Positions 47,051-60,300 of a stretch of DNA of 64,000 bases are shown piece by piece. Under the pieces are notes generated by a model. The model ran no database searches. It saw nothing but the letters and a program-made list of their open reading frames with translations, and was not told the origin of the DNA. The stretch covers positions 2,846,744-2,910,743 of the forward strand of contig OZ007516.1 of the NCBI GenBank assembly GCA_963931865.1. Direction: 5' to 3'. The position numbers were made by a program, and so were the translations under genes. This DNA comes from Axinella damicornis (lineage: Eukaryota; Porifera; Demospongiae; Axinellida; Axinellidae). The stretch's first letter is position 1. Each line of letters starts with the position of its first letter.

Positions 47051-50000
47051 TCACAGCTTGGTGACTTCAATCCTTTCAACCCCGGGTTCTTCTCCACTGA
47101 GCTCGAGGGAAAATGTATCAGGGTTGGTGTTGTACCATATGTTAAAGACCTCTGAGGTGTCTGTCGAGGAATTTTGCTGTCGCTGGCTTGAGTTCCCCTC
47201 CTCGATAGCTGTTGTGTTTACAGCTGTAGTGTTGTCAACAGGTGAAATCGTTTCCTTAGCATTTGCGATTGTCTCGTGGTCAGTGGTAGGTGTAGACATA
47301 TGCTCTGAAGGGCTCATTTTGCTGCCAAGCTCCAGCAGCAATGCATGATAGCTCTGTGTGCTCTCCTCAGACATGAGCCTGATCCGCTGTTCATAGTCAG
47401 TAAGTGGGTCAAATATCCCCTCTTCCCCAAGGTCTGCAGCTGGATTCGCAAAGATAGTATCTGCACCTTCTTCCTCATCCAGTGACTGAAGTCTCTCTGT
47501 CACTTTCTTGTGCTTCCGAAACTCCTCCATGGCAGTCCCGTAAGTGTTAAATGATTTATCAGACACTGATACAGCTGCCTTCATTGTCTCCTTGACTTTT
47601 TCTTGCCGACTTGGCATCTCTGGTAACCCTGAAATCTGTCGTTTTACTTCCATGTGAGTTTCATTTTTGCTTTCCTCTTTAGGTAAGTCTTTACCATCTG
47701 CTTTTGACAGTAGCTCAGTGTCTTGCTTTTCCATCTCATTAAAAGCAGTTTCAGATTCCAACATGGAAGAAAAGGCTGAGTCTGCATATCTAAGGGTGGA
47801 GGGTTCATACGTTGAAAGGGCTCCCTTAGTGGAGGATTGCCTTAGAGTTGAAGAATCACCTCCTGCCACAGATGTAGTCAGTGTCCCAGCTTTGTTTGTT
47901 GTTTCCTTGTAAACAAATCCAGCGGCACCACTCCTACTAAGAGTCGATTTTGAGTATGCAGCCTCTGAATGGAACGTCATTTTGCTAAACCAATATCTCC
48001 AGACCTTACGAGCATCAGGCACTCTCACGCAGTGCATTATGAAGATAAACAATCCTTGGAAGGCCGTCAGGAAAATGAACACGATCTGGAAGGTAGTACG
48101 CACAACAAGATTGTCAATACCCTCCGTTGCAGGGATTCCCAAACCCCATCCCAGGCCCAGCAGGAGAGAGAGGGTGACTACGATGATCAATCGTTGCTTG
48201 AGGCGGGTTTTCATCCCCTTGGGTGCAGTCTGGACTTCCTTATTCTGCTGCTTTTTGATAAGTGAAACCATGACGATGACGAATATGATGCAGTTGAAGA
48301 TGTATATAACAGCAAAAGGAACCAGCACACCGACATAGAACGGAATATCGTAAGGCCGACAGCTGAAGAAGGTAGAATAAAAGCTAGGTGAGTTTGGATT
48401 CTTCAAAGCTAGTTTTAATTTTATAGAGCGATGATTATCATCACAGCGGCGATCCTCAGTGAACAGTGCCTGAACTGGCATAGTTCGCAATGGACCTATC
48501 CAATTACTATTCACTATACCACTAAGCCACTGATATCTATAAACAACCCAGTTGCCAAAACCACTGATTCCTTCTTTTCCTTAATCACCTTGATCTCCTG
48601 CAAGTCAATGAGGTTGCCAGTTTGGATAGGTTAACTGCAGAGGCACCCATGACATGTACCCATAGTTATCGTTCGGAGGTAGGAAGTTTCCCTCATTGTG
48701 AAGCTCCCAAAACTTAGTATCACATTGCAATGCATAAGAATATCACTATATAAAAGCTGCGTGCCTAGCAAAAATGACCCTTAAGGTTAAGACAATCACT
48801 GCAATATTACCTCAAGTAAGTGACAGCCTTATGTATTGGATGTAGGCATGCGGTCAACTTACAAGTTAAGTCCGGTGTAGTTACGATAGTCGGGAGCCAG
48901 TGTGAAAGCAACTATGAACATGGGAAGTACTGTGTGAATGTGTACAGGTAAGGGGGGGGGGGGGGGGGGGACATAAATCAACTCGACTGTCCAAGAGAAA
49001 TCCTGCCAAACACGACATTCTGGTATAACGTACCCCAAGCAACGATCGCCACCTTGAGAACATATCTTTCAATCTTGGCTCCCAACACAACCACCAGTTT
49101 CAAGTAGAGGTTGACAGATTCTCCTGCCATGATGAGGAAGGTAGCAAGTAGGAAATACTGCACAAGTGCTCCTGAAATCACGCAGAGAGTAGTGACAGTT
49201 GTGGAGTAGAAGGATACAATGAACATCACATAGATGCCAAGGAAACCAAAACAAAGTTGGACCAGTAACTGTCCTGCCTCTGAAGAGCGCAGCTTCCTGA
49301 GGTGACATGGATAGGGGAGAAGAGTGCAATAATTATTGGTAGGACATACATGCAGTGATCAATAAATATACGGTGCATGTTCACGTTCATGTACAATAGG
49401 TCATATGATTAGTCTGGTGAAAGAAAATAAGGATGGTTTACTGTGGTATTTGGGATTAACAGCGTGAGCAATGCAGTCATGATCAAGAAGTGTAAAATAG
49501 CATGAGAGATGCAGTGAAGCCGAGTGCCGAGTGCTATTCACTTCCTGAATGCATTTTGAGTGTTATTAATCGGACTGGACCAGCCTATGCCTGCATGTGT
49601 GAGCAGCTCATCTACAATGTATATATTCCCGCATGGGTCTTCCAATGGTAGGGCAGCAGAGGGTAACACTTTCTCCACTTCAGCCATACTCCCTTTTCTG
49701 CCCTACAGCTGACGGTGACTACCTGTAGGCTGCCTAGCAACCAGGCATTACAACATTTGTTACTAAGTGAAATATGGCCGAATCAGCTTTCAGTTGTTGA
49801 CAAAAAAGTGCAATCTGATTGGTTAATCCTTGCGGATTAATACGTACAAAAACTACTGTATAGCGGGTTATTTTCACGGGTGGAAATTTTCGTGAATGCT
49901 TGGCGAGGTTGTCAGAATTAATTCCATGGTTCTAATTTTCGTGGCACCCACGTTCGAGTTATCATCTTGGATGATCTAATATGAAATTAGTGCACGTTCA

Positions 50001-50810
50001 TTGAGGCCGAAGTTTCAACGACATTGCGCTTCACTTAGCATGAGATGCCGGCCGGCCATGTACTTCATCAATAAAAGACGTGTGAGGCCAGTGTTGGAGA
50101 AGAAGAAGAACTAACATGCTAACACGAGAATGGCAACCATACGTGTTGATCCATTTGCTGTGTCAGGCGAGAGTCATTGGACCCATTTTTCGTTGCTTGC
50201 ATCCAATTGTACTTTCTCGATCACAATGCGAGGGCCAGCCGGTGACAGAGGATCCTTTCGATCGTGGGCACTGTCATGCATGCAATGGGACCGGGACGCA
50301 GTCATGCAGGTGGCTATGAAGAGCCGTACAGTGTACTTGAACGACGGCACCTGGTGCCGTTATTCAAGTCCGCTGTAAAGCTGTGACCTATGCATTGTAC
50401 AGTGCGATTATGGGTTTGAAAATTTCGTGGGTGGAGAATTTCGTGACTTGTTGGTGAGTCAGGAGCTTCCAGCCGAGTTGCAACCAGTTGCAACGCGGCT
50501 ACCAGGAGTGTGGTTGCCCAGTCAGGAAAATAACGAAAATTGGCACCCCAAAATAACCTGCTATAATTGTAGGATCTTTACATGTAGGATTAATGATTGA
50601 ACATATGCATGTGTGTGGCTGGAGGTGAATCTTCGTAAAATAAACTGGCCACACCAAATAAAGAGGATCTCACTTTGAGTGGATGTATGTGAGGATTGTG
50701 AGGAGAAGGCAGAGAATGGACACCACAGCTCCAACATAGGAGAATGCCTCCAGAGTCTTTCTGAGGGCTGGAGGTGTGTTGTCTGTTGCCCCCCTTTTTG
50801 GTGCCACATC
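47051..50810 (-). CDS. Adhesion GPCR 7TM region and cytoplasmic tail
   Basis: Exons from the 5' end: 50674-50810 (TM1: LEAFSYVGAVVSILCLLLTI), 49034-49296 (TM2, TM3, start of TM4), 48863-48929 (rest of TM4: VLPMFIVAFTLAP), 47051-48362 (ECL2 Cys, TM5-7, tail). TM6 reads TLSLLLGLGWGLG and TM7 reads TAFQGLFIFIMHC, both close to adhesion-GPCR consensus. For exon 48863-48929 the acceptor at 48930 was chosen over the nearer AG because it restores AWGVLPMF in TM4. The ECL2 cysteine is in FCRPYD rather than the usual CWL. The Ser/Thr/Glu-rich tail ends VTKL, which fits a class I PDZ-binding pattern. Confidence 0.88.
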
Positions 50811-53800
50811 CTGGTGGAGGAGGAAGGAGGGAAAGGGTGGTATTGCCTTGCTTGTGATATGGCGTTTTATAACATACCAGCAGGATGGCAAAGTTAGTGA
50901 GGTGGTCACACTCGCACATTGCCTCTTCTTCCGTCTCATTCACCAGGATACACCCTCGTGTGGACCAGTCACCAAAACCACCTGCACAGGGGATTTGACT
51001 TGACTTTGATTGTCCTTCAACATGTATAATGAACTCAAAGGGAGGTAACTCCCTCAAAAAAGGTTTACACAATTCACAAGGCTATAATACAATTCAAATT
51101 TGGCCAATAAATATCGGTAAATTGTTAGATAAATTACTGTCTGCTGTTGGGTCCCAGAAGTTGCAGGTTGTGTCTGAGCCATTTTCCACCTCCTGTAAGA
51201 ACACAACAGTGTTGGAAATGTTTACTGATATGCTAATGAATGCACTGTATGTCCTCACATGCTCACACCACTTACTGGGCTCTTGACAAACACCATCATG
51301 ATGGGAGGGTCCAGGCCACTGACAGTCATGTTCCCTGTGATGGCGGCCGAAATTATAATGCTGCCCACTTCTAGCTGTTGGGAATCCAGCTCCCTTTCCC
51401 GTGTTATGAACAGCAAGTCTGTCAGGAACACGGAGTGTGTAATGCGAGTGGTCCTGTTCTGCACCATGCTCAGTGGCAGGCTCATGAAGATGCCAGAAGG
51501 GATGCTGATGGATGCTGTTGCTTCTTCGCTCTTCTCAAGCACAAGGGAATCCACATTAATTCGCTCTTCTTCATCAAACTCAAATGTTGTACCAAGGATG
51601 GCACTGAAGGTCTGTCCCTCAAAGTCTGCTGGTTGTATCTCCTGCACAGACACTGCAAACGATCTCAGAGGAATCACCACACGAGTCTGGTTCTCAGGAA
51701 TGGGAATGGCCTCTGTCACTAACTGTACTGTCTCAAGGATTCTGGGAGGCAGAAAGCATCAAGCCCGAATGATTCATTCATATGACAAGCATACACTGCA
51801 TGTGTCACGAGTACAGACAAGACCACACGCATACACAAGTGTTGAACCATGCATGTCATCTCAGATATGTAGAAGATCCAGACCATCCTTGGCAAAACAC
51901 GTCATAAAGTTGGCCCTTCAATTCACACACTATAAAGGTTTTGTATGACTCATCATGATTTGTCTACTGGAATGCAGAAATGCTAGTAGATGATAGCTAC
52001 TGACCTTGCAGATGTGTTTGACACCTGCTGGCTTTGCTGCAGCTGCTCTGGTTCCACATCTAGGAGGTTGTCTACCACCATCAGCAAATTCTCTGTCAGC
52101 TAGTAAATTAAAGTTTGTGCATGGATGTATGGGCATACAACTTACATTGCAGTCAACTTAGCTACAAGTATACATATGTGGCTAATGTGGTCACTTTGTG
52201 AGATGCCATTTGCAGTAGAACCTCCAAATAACATGCACTAAACACAAACACATTAATATTGTTTACCCCAGTACATATGTGCGATGCATCAAGGAAACCT
52301 GATCATGACACTTTGCCAGGTCCCAGGGAATAGAGAGGTTCACCGTGTCTGCCGTGCCTTGGGTGTTGGTGCTTAGATTTGCAGCTTAATAAGCGACACT
52401 CCACTTCCATGTTATGTGGAGTCACAACACCTATGGGAGTAACTACCCTTATGTATCCACCCGGGTACTGTCCAAACTATACATTTCTGTCCTGTGCTTG
52501 TGCAACATCTGTGGTAAATTCTTCAAGGAGAGTGGTGGTAATGGTGATCTCCAGCACCCCAATGTCCTCCTCCACCGCCGTAATCTCTTCAAGTATCATT
52601 ACTGCTTCATCTGTATCCTCAATCTGGGGGACAGAATGGGCCCGGGGGATGGATCATTCATTCAGGTTGTAAGTTGAGCCAAGCCATCATATTTCTCCCT
52701 CTCCACTTACATCAATAACTTGGCAGAGCCTCCTGGCAGTCTCAGTAAAGTTGCAAGCCATATCATCTGGTGCTTCCCACTGTGCACCCTCTGTAAAGTT
52801 TCCTCCACAGTACCGTGAAGCATTTAGCCTGGCCCCACCCACCAAAGTAAAGTTTCCACAGGGGCACTCGATTGTCAGTCTCACTCCGATGTCACTCTCT
52901 GCCCACTGCAATTGGATGTCTATCCCACCTGGTTGTTGAGAAGGGATCACTGTCTCGTCTTCTGGACAGCCATCTGTGTGCATATGGATGTTGTGTGTAC
53001 GTAATGACAGCAATCATAATTGTGGAAACATAATTAATGTGTGGATAGGTACTTGTTAGTCATCAGCAAAATTCCAAACCTACCTGGCCACTACATACTT
53101 TGTAACTCATAACCTCCTGTACACACACACACCTATGCATGCACACATACACCACATCACTACACATACACAAATACCCAATTACCAAATCTCTGCACTT
53201 GGGAGAAGCTGATATTGAGCTGTGGTAGCTCATCTGCTAGGGAGGACAGCTGGTCGTCCAGGCTCATCCTCAGTTCTGGACTGCCTCCTTCATCCGACAG
53301 CACTGTGATCAACACTGGAACCTGACCAGAGCTGGTGGAAAAACACATTCACAACACCCCCAATAAAATTAAACAACAAAACCTTGGATGCATGATCTTG
53401 AGAGTCATAGACATGATGTGACTCTCAATCCACCGCAATATTCGTCTGATCAGTAAATAACAGTACTAAAATGCAAGTCTCCTTAGATCAACAACAACAA
53501 ACAAACAATGTGATTCATACACGTGTTAATTACAACCTCCTCATCTCAGTACCTGCTGCCTCCTTGCACTTCTATAGAGTAGACAGTGGCATTTTGGATG
53601 AGCGGACTTCCTGCTAGATTGCTGTTGATCTGTTGACAAAATTGAAGGAAAAAATATGCAGAGCTACTCGAGGAAAGTGGTTCAGCAGTGAGCTTACTGT
53701 CTGTATGAGCTGGTTCAAGTCCTCAGTGTCTGAGGTTTGTCGGCGGCGGCGCCCCCTAAATTCTGCCAGCCTAAGAAAGGCTTTGTACTGCAGTAATCCT

Positions 53801-54007
53801 GTAACAGCAACAGAACAACAATGAGTACAGCACTGTATACATAATGCATATTGAAAGCAGTCACATGGCACATAGCTACTGGTCTGTCACAGCTGGAGTT
53901 GATCCTCCACCAGACATATTTATTGTTGCTACTGTGTATGCAGCTAGCTTTCTAGCCGTTATGTTATTTTCTTATCTGATACTGTATCTATCTATAGACT
54001 TATCTAC

Positions 54008-54038
<31 letters not shown>

Positions 54039-54117
54039 ACTACTATATGTGTCTAAATTAGGTGGTGCATGGTGAAGGACTTTGTTATAATATTATGGTC
54101 AGTCTCCTGCCGATTTC

Positions 54118-54155
<38 letters not shown>

Positions 54156-54164
54156 ATCTATCTA

Positions 54165-54198
<34 letters not shown>

Positions 54199-54244
54199 CC
54201 TATCCATAGGTGGTGCATGGTGAGGGACTCCTGCTGATTCATCC

Positions 54245-54276
<32 letters not shown>

Positions 54277-54277
54277 G

Positions 54278-54309
<32 letters not shown>

Positions 54310-57300
54310 CTTAAGGTGGCAATCTCCTACTGGTCATTACCAGGGGCATGACAGCTCACCTTCAATGTTGACTACTACTTTGTGGGAAATAGCCATCCTT
54401 GGGTGAAAGGTGCCTGGGTCACTTTCAAAACGAATCTGATTGGATGCTTCACAATGGTATAGCCCACGGTGCTGGAGTTGTAGCTCTGGGATGAGAAGGA
54501 AGGGTAGTTGCTGGTTTGGAAGGCGAGTACCATCCTTGTACCAGGTGATGGAGGGCTCTGGGGCTCCTGTGGCAATACAGGTGAGGTTGACTGCACTGTA
54601 AAGTTTCTGGAAGGTGTCCTGTGGATCAGCCTGGATCTCAGGAGCTTGGTCGCGTATCACAGCTGTGTGTGGTGTGTGTGGAGGGGTGGGATGGGGGGTT
54701 GAGGAGATGAATGGGGTGGGAGAACATATAATGACAGACTGTGAGATGTGGAAGTACTGGTACTACAGTCTCACGTTGTGTGCAGTTCCTCCCTTTCCAG
54801 TGTTCAGCGCACACACACAGGTAGGAGAGTTCCAGTTGCTCGCATGTACCCCCATTGTGGCAGGGATTGGATGCACAGTAATCTATGGGCGCTGTGAGGA
54901 ACATAAGATTCCAAGTGAATTATAGAAGTTTATATAACAGTATTGTTACTATAGTTATTTTCAAGAGAATACAGTGCATTTCTGTTGCTATGGTAATAAC
55001 AACAACTTGTATCTATTTGTTGCCAAGCAGACACGCTACATCTCAGATCATAGTGTCTGAGATTTCAAATCAGATGCTATAGAACTGAGGCGCCATTTGG
55101 AAAGTTGAGGCTATACAACCAAATCTGATATGCATCCTATCAGCACAATGATCAATGGGTACTAATTGCATGTTGCCACAACAACTGAAGTAGTCATTTT
55201 GGCCTATTTTCTCTCACTCCTATTGACAGTAAGTCTGAATGACTGCATCAGCACAGCTGGCTGTCCAGCTCCATTATCCCCCCTGCAGCTGTAATTTCCA
55301 GAGTCTGAGGGCCGGAGATTGCTGATGGTAAGATTGCTCCGCAGTGCCTGGGGGATACCGGTACGAAAAGGTTCCCCTGAGAGTAGCTGCTGGTCCAGGT
55401 TGAAGCGTGGGTTGAGGCTAGTCTGCAGTAGAGTGCCACTGAAGATCCAGATGATGGAGGGAAGGGGAATACCATCTGCTGTGCAGCTGAAGGAGATACT
55501 CTCTCCCTCCTCATGAGAGAAGGAGCCTGGTGATGTGTTCTCCTGGAGGATTGGTTGCACTGGGGGTACAGAGTTTGAATAGTCATCCTTGATGGTCAGG
55601 AATAATCTGCTAGCTCCAGCTTACCATGGATGATGAAGTTGATGGATACATTGTGGCGACCTGCAGGGTTAACAGCAGAAAGTGTGTAGATCCCACCATC
55701 GAAGAGGTGAATGTTTGTGATAGCAAGGGAGAGCAGATCATCCGAGAGGGAGAACCGTGAACTGGCATTGCTTATGTCAGTGATGCTGGCTATCTGGTGT
55801 GTGGTTGCATTCATATAGCTCCACTGGATGTCTTCTAGTTCAACTGGTGGGTAGTCATGGGAGATGGTGAAGGAGAGGGTGGTGCTTCTTGTGGCAACTC
55901 CCACCGCTGTTTCCCCACCCACAGCCATGACTGTTGGAGGAACTACAAAAGAGCCATTGAGAATACGTTCATACCTGCAACAGTCAGTCTGGTCAGCTAT
56001 AGCTACACATGTAAACTGCTGGATTGTGAAATCTCAGCCTACCTTGCACTGTTAGTTCAGCAGAAGCATTCTCCCACCCATACGTGTTGGACACGTTACA
56101 TATGTACACTCCCGCATCGTCCAAAGTGACAGTAGCCACAGTGAGAGCTCCAGAGGGAGACACAACGTATCTCGTCCCAGTGATGACCACTTCTCCAAAT
56201 CTCCACTCCACCGTAGGCTCTGGGTCCGCCCAAAATGTGCATAAAAATGTGACTGTGGTTCCTGCCGCAACCACCAGGTCACTTGGGTACTCTGTGATAC
56301 TTGGTGGAGCTGTTGTGTTGGAATTTAGCAGATGGCAAAATGTTAACATTTGACCATCAATAACACAAGCAGTTTGATGAGTACGGCATGCTTACCTTGT
56401 ACATCTAGTGAGATGCTATCGTGCCCCTCTCCTGCTGCAGTGCTGGCCACCAGTGTGTATAGCCCCTCATCTGCAAGTACCAGATTTGTTAGGTTCACCG
56501 ACAGCAGGTCATGAGAGAACACAGCTTGAGGATTCTCAAGAGGGGAGGAGTTGAGGAACCACTGGAGGTTGGCAGGAGTGACTTGTGGTGCTGCCCTTGT
56601 GATGGTGAACCTCAGAACCCGCCACGTTCCTATGAGTCCCACCACTCGGCTCTGACCCACAGCCTCCACAGCTGGGGGGACTGCAGCAGAGAAAGAAACC
56701 GTGCCTTAAAATTGTTATAAATTAAACGTTAATTCTTCTCACCTCTGATGATCAGTTCAACTGTTGCAGTGTCCTGAGCACCAACCAGGTTTGCCACTCC
56801 ATTCTCTGCAAGGCAAGTGTAGACCATTTCATTGGACTGTTGCACGCTGGATATTGCAAGGGTAGACACCACCACCAAGCCATTGTGTAAACTGCTGGTG
56901 AAATTGATGGTCAGCCCTCCTCCTGGCTCTATTATAGAGCCACTTTCATCAGTCCAAGTGACATTGGGGGTAGGGATACCAAATGCCTCGCACACAAGAG
57001 CAACAGCCTCCGTTTCATTTATTATCACCTGAGACATCAATACTGAAACATTTGATGGGTCTGTATAGAGAGATACAAATATAAAGACTGGTCAATAACT
57101 ATCAAGATCCTAATTGCATTATCATGACCCAAACATCTGTTTAACGTGTTACAAGTTGGTGGTAGACATATAGCCAGTTCAGCATCCTACTAGCACACCA
57201 AGCTTAGTCATGCATGTGTTTTGATATGCAAATGACCTTCAAACCTACCTTCGATACTATTCATAGCTAGAAAGCAGCATCCTATGAAAGAGTTTAGTGT

Positions 57301-60300
57301 TACAGTACTATACATGTATTTAGTATTATGGTAATGGTATTGTCTAGCCTCGTTCCCAGGCCGTTTTGGGAGGGAGAAACGGTCTGGCAACTTCCGCGAG
57401 TTCAAACTCTATGCGGACGTAACGTCACGGCAATTGCATACCTCATTCAATCAGTGAAGTCCACTCCAATATTTTCACCGGCTGAGAATGGTCCTTTCCT
57501 GCTCGTGGAAGCAACTGTTTGCGCAGGTTCTGCGACGGAAGGCAAGCCAAAGACAAATCAACAAAAGTCGTCGTGCAGAGCACCTACACTAGCGCGATCG
57601 AGCGATCAACTATTGTGATGAATGGGTGTGACTGCGACATTTCAATGCATGACGCAATTCGGTTTACTGTTGTCTACTGGCGGCAATCTGAAATCTGATT
57701 GGGTCTTCCAACTCTCTGGCAGCGGAAGTAACAGTTTGAACTCGTGGAAGTTGCCAGGCCGTTTCTCCCTCCCAAAACGGCCTGGGAATGAGGCTAGGTA
57801 TTGTCCAGCTGGCCCTAACATGCAACAGGAAAGAGGAGTACCAATAACCGCAGCTTTCACTCACACTGAATATCCAGGTATGCCATACTTGACAGGTTGC
57901 TTTGAGCGAGAGCATTGCTGGCCCTGCATCGGAATCTCCCTGCATCTGTCAGTGTTAATTCCCTCATCATTATCACACTCCAGTAGGTGAGACTCTCTTG
58001 AAACGTATCAAAGGTCACCCTTCCACCCTCTTCATCCAGAACCTCTTCACCTCTCATCCACACAATCATTGGTTCTGGGAAGCCAATTGCACTGCAGTTG
58101 AAGGTAGCATTGCCACCAGCCACACCCACCACATTCATAGGATTCTCAGTGATGTAGGGAGTTACTGAGGAAGAAAGGAAAATGCAATTCAACATTTTTT
58201 CTTACTTCATTGCAATTGGTGAACAAAAAAAGACGGCACACAAATCATCAGTTCCTGCTGCACGTTTCTGGACCTACCTAGCACATAGAGTGCAAAGTCT
58301 TGAGTGGCATTTTGCTGCACCTGATTGACATTAGAAGCCACGCAAGCATACAGATCAGAATCACTGCCATTTGTATTGAAGGTCAAGGTACGTTCCACTT
58401 GATAAATATTTCCAGAAGGAGTCGGTACCAGCATTTGAGATGGCTCGCTCAGCATCAAATGTAGATGAGTACTGATCAGGTTCTGACCACTGCCTGCCTC
58501 CTCTGGTGTCAGGACCAGGTTCTGACCACTGCCTGCCTCCTCTGGTGCCAGAAGCATGTCTCCTCTGAACCACTCAATGGTTGGTGGAGGGATACCAGTG
58601 GCAATGCATTCAAATGTCACTGGTTCAGTTACGTTCACGACATATCCAGTGAAGTTCTCACTTGGGAAGGTGATCTCAGGGATAACTGTGAAGAGAGAGG
58701 ATGGCGAACAAATTAAAGTTGGTGTTGAACCGTAAACTACTTGCCCATACAACTAGAGTAGCAATGATGCATACATTTAGTAAAAAGCTCCAGAAAGCCA
58801 GTGAAATGGCCGCGTAATGTACTGCGAGTTCAGCAATTGCAGTAACCTGCCAAGCAGCATTGGTAGCAATGCAGGTAGCAGTACCATGCAAATTTATAGA
58901 TGGACACTTACCATGTATTGTGAGTTCAGCAGTTGCAGTAGCCTGGCCAGCAGCATTGGTAGCTATGCACACATACCCACCAGCATGAGAAGGGTCAGCC
59001 ATTATGATGGTCAAAGTACTCAGAATGCCATTCTCTCCAAGAATAGCATAATGAATATCAACTATGTCTGGTTGTTCTGTTAACAGGTTTCCCATCTTCC
59101 ACCATGTGATCTGCGGCCTGGGTCGTGCAGTGGTGTTGCAGAGGAAGGTGGCTGACTGAGGCTGCACCACTGTCAGGTTCTCTGGAGGCTCAAGGATGGT
59201 CGGAGCAACTAGAAGGGAGAAAACAATAATAATCTATATAGCTATGTATTTGCCAGATGAAAGCAGAAGAAAGTTACCTCTCACAAAGAGCTCAAAGTTT
59301 TGCATGTCTGTCAGATCAACAGCACTCCCATTGGAGGCTACACAAGTGTAAATACCAGAGTCATCATCCATGGTGTTGGCCAGGGTCAGGTTACGACTGA
59401 CAAGGAAGGTATCTCCTCCATCAGTTGAGAAGATTTCCTCACTATGATTACTGAGAGTGACTCGTGTGTTTCTTCGGTCAAATGGCAGTCCGTTTCTCAT
59501 CCAGGTGATCTCAGGTTGTGGGATACCAGTAGCCAAGCAGGTGAAGGTCACTGAGTCAGTTTCATTCACAGCATAGGTGAAGTTTGTTGGTGGGAATGCA
59601 ATAGTCGGAGCAACTGCACAATAAACAAAATTGTGTACAATAACTGCATAACGCGCGACTATGGTAGCTTTGCAACTTATATTCCCTGCAAATAGGACCC
59701 CAAAAATGGCCAGGTGTCAGGAGCTACACATGTTCTCACAAGCTTGTGCACATATAGCTATCAGGAAAACCATAAAATTGTGCACTGGAATGTTAATAAT
59801 GCAGTGGCTTAATTAACCCGATTTGTAAAAGCATCATCAGACTTTCAGTTTGTGATGTCACTTCATGTAATGTCCTTTAGTTGTGTGATGTCACTTCTGG
59901 TAATGTCCTTCAGTTTGTGATGTCACTTCTGGTAATGTCCTTCAGTTTTTGATGTCACTTTTCGTAATGTCCTTGGACCTTGGAAGAGAGGCTCTGCACT
60001 GGCAGAAAGGGTGGGACGAGACAGGAGGCCCGGGATGTGGGCAAGGGGTGAAATGGTATGGCCATGTCTGGGTTTAGCTATGGAAACCCTGACTCAGAGC
60101 TGCATGGGCCATTTCTCTTGCTCCAAGCATATAAACGGACTTAAAAAGAACAGTGTTCTCATCACTAACTCCAGCCAATTTTGCTAGAGCATATTAGAAT
60201 TTAATAATGGGTGTAGTTAGAGTCATGAATGTACTTAGTATGGTTGAGTGCTATCCTGTGTGTAGTTTGGAGCACAAACTCGAGAATTGGATCTAGGGTC

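Noticed and set aside
48364..48640. Extra exon between the TM4 exon and the TM5-7 exon (including upstream extension of the 47051-48514 frame)
   Set aside because: Joining 48863 directly to 48362 in phase 2 gives GLNFCRPYDIPFY, the expected extracellular loop and TM5. The extension adds no TM-compatible sequence.
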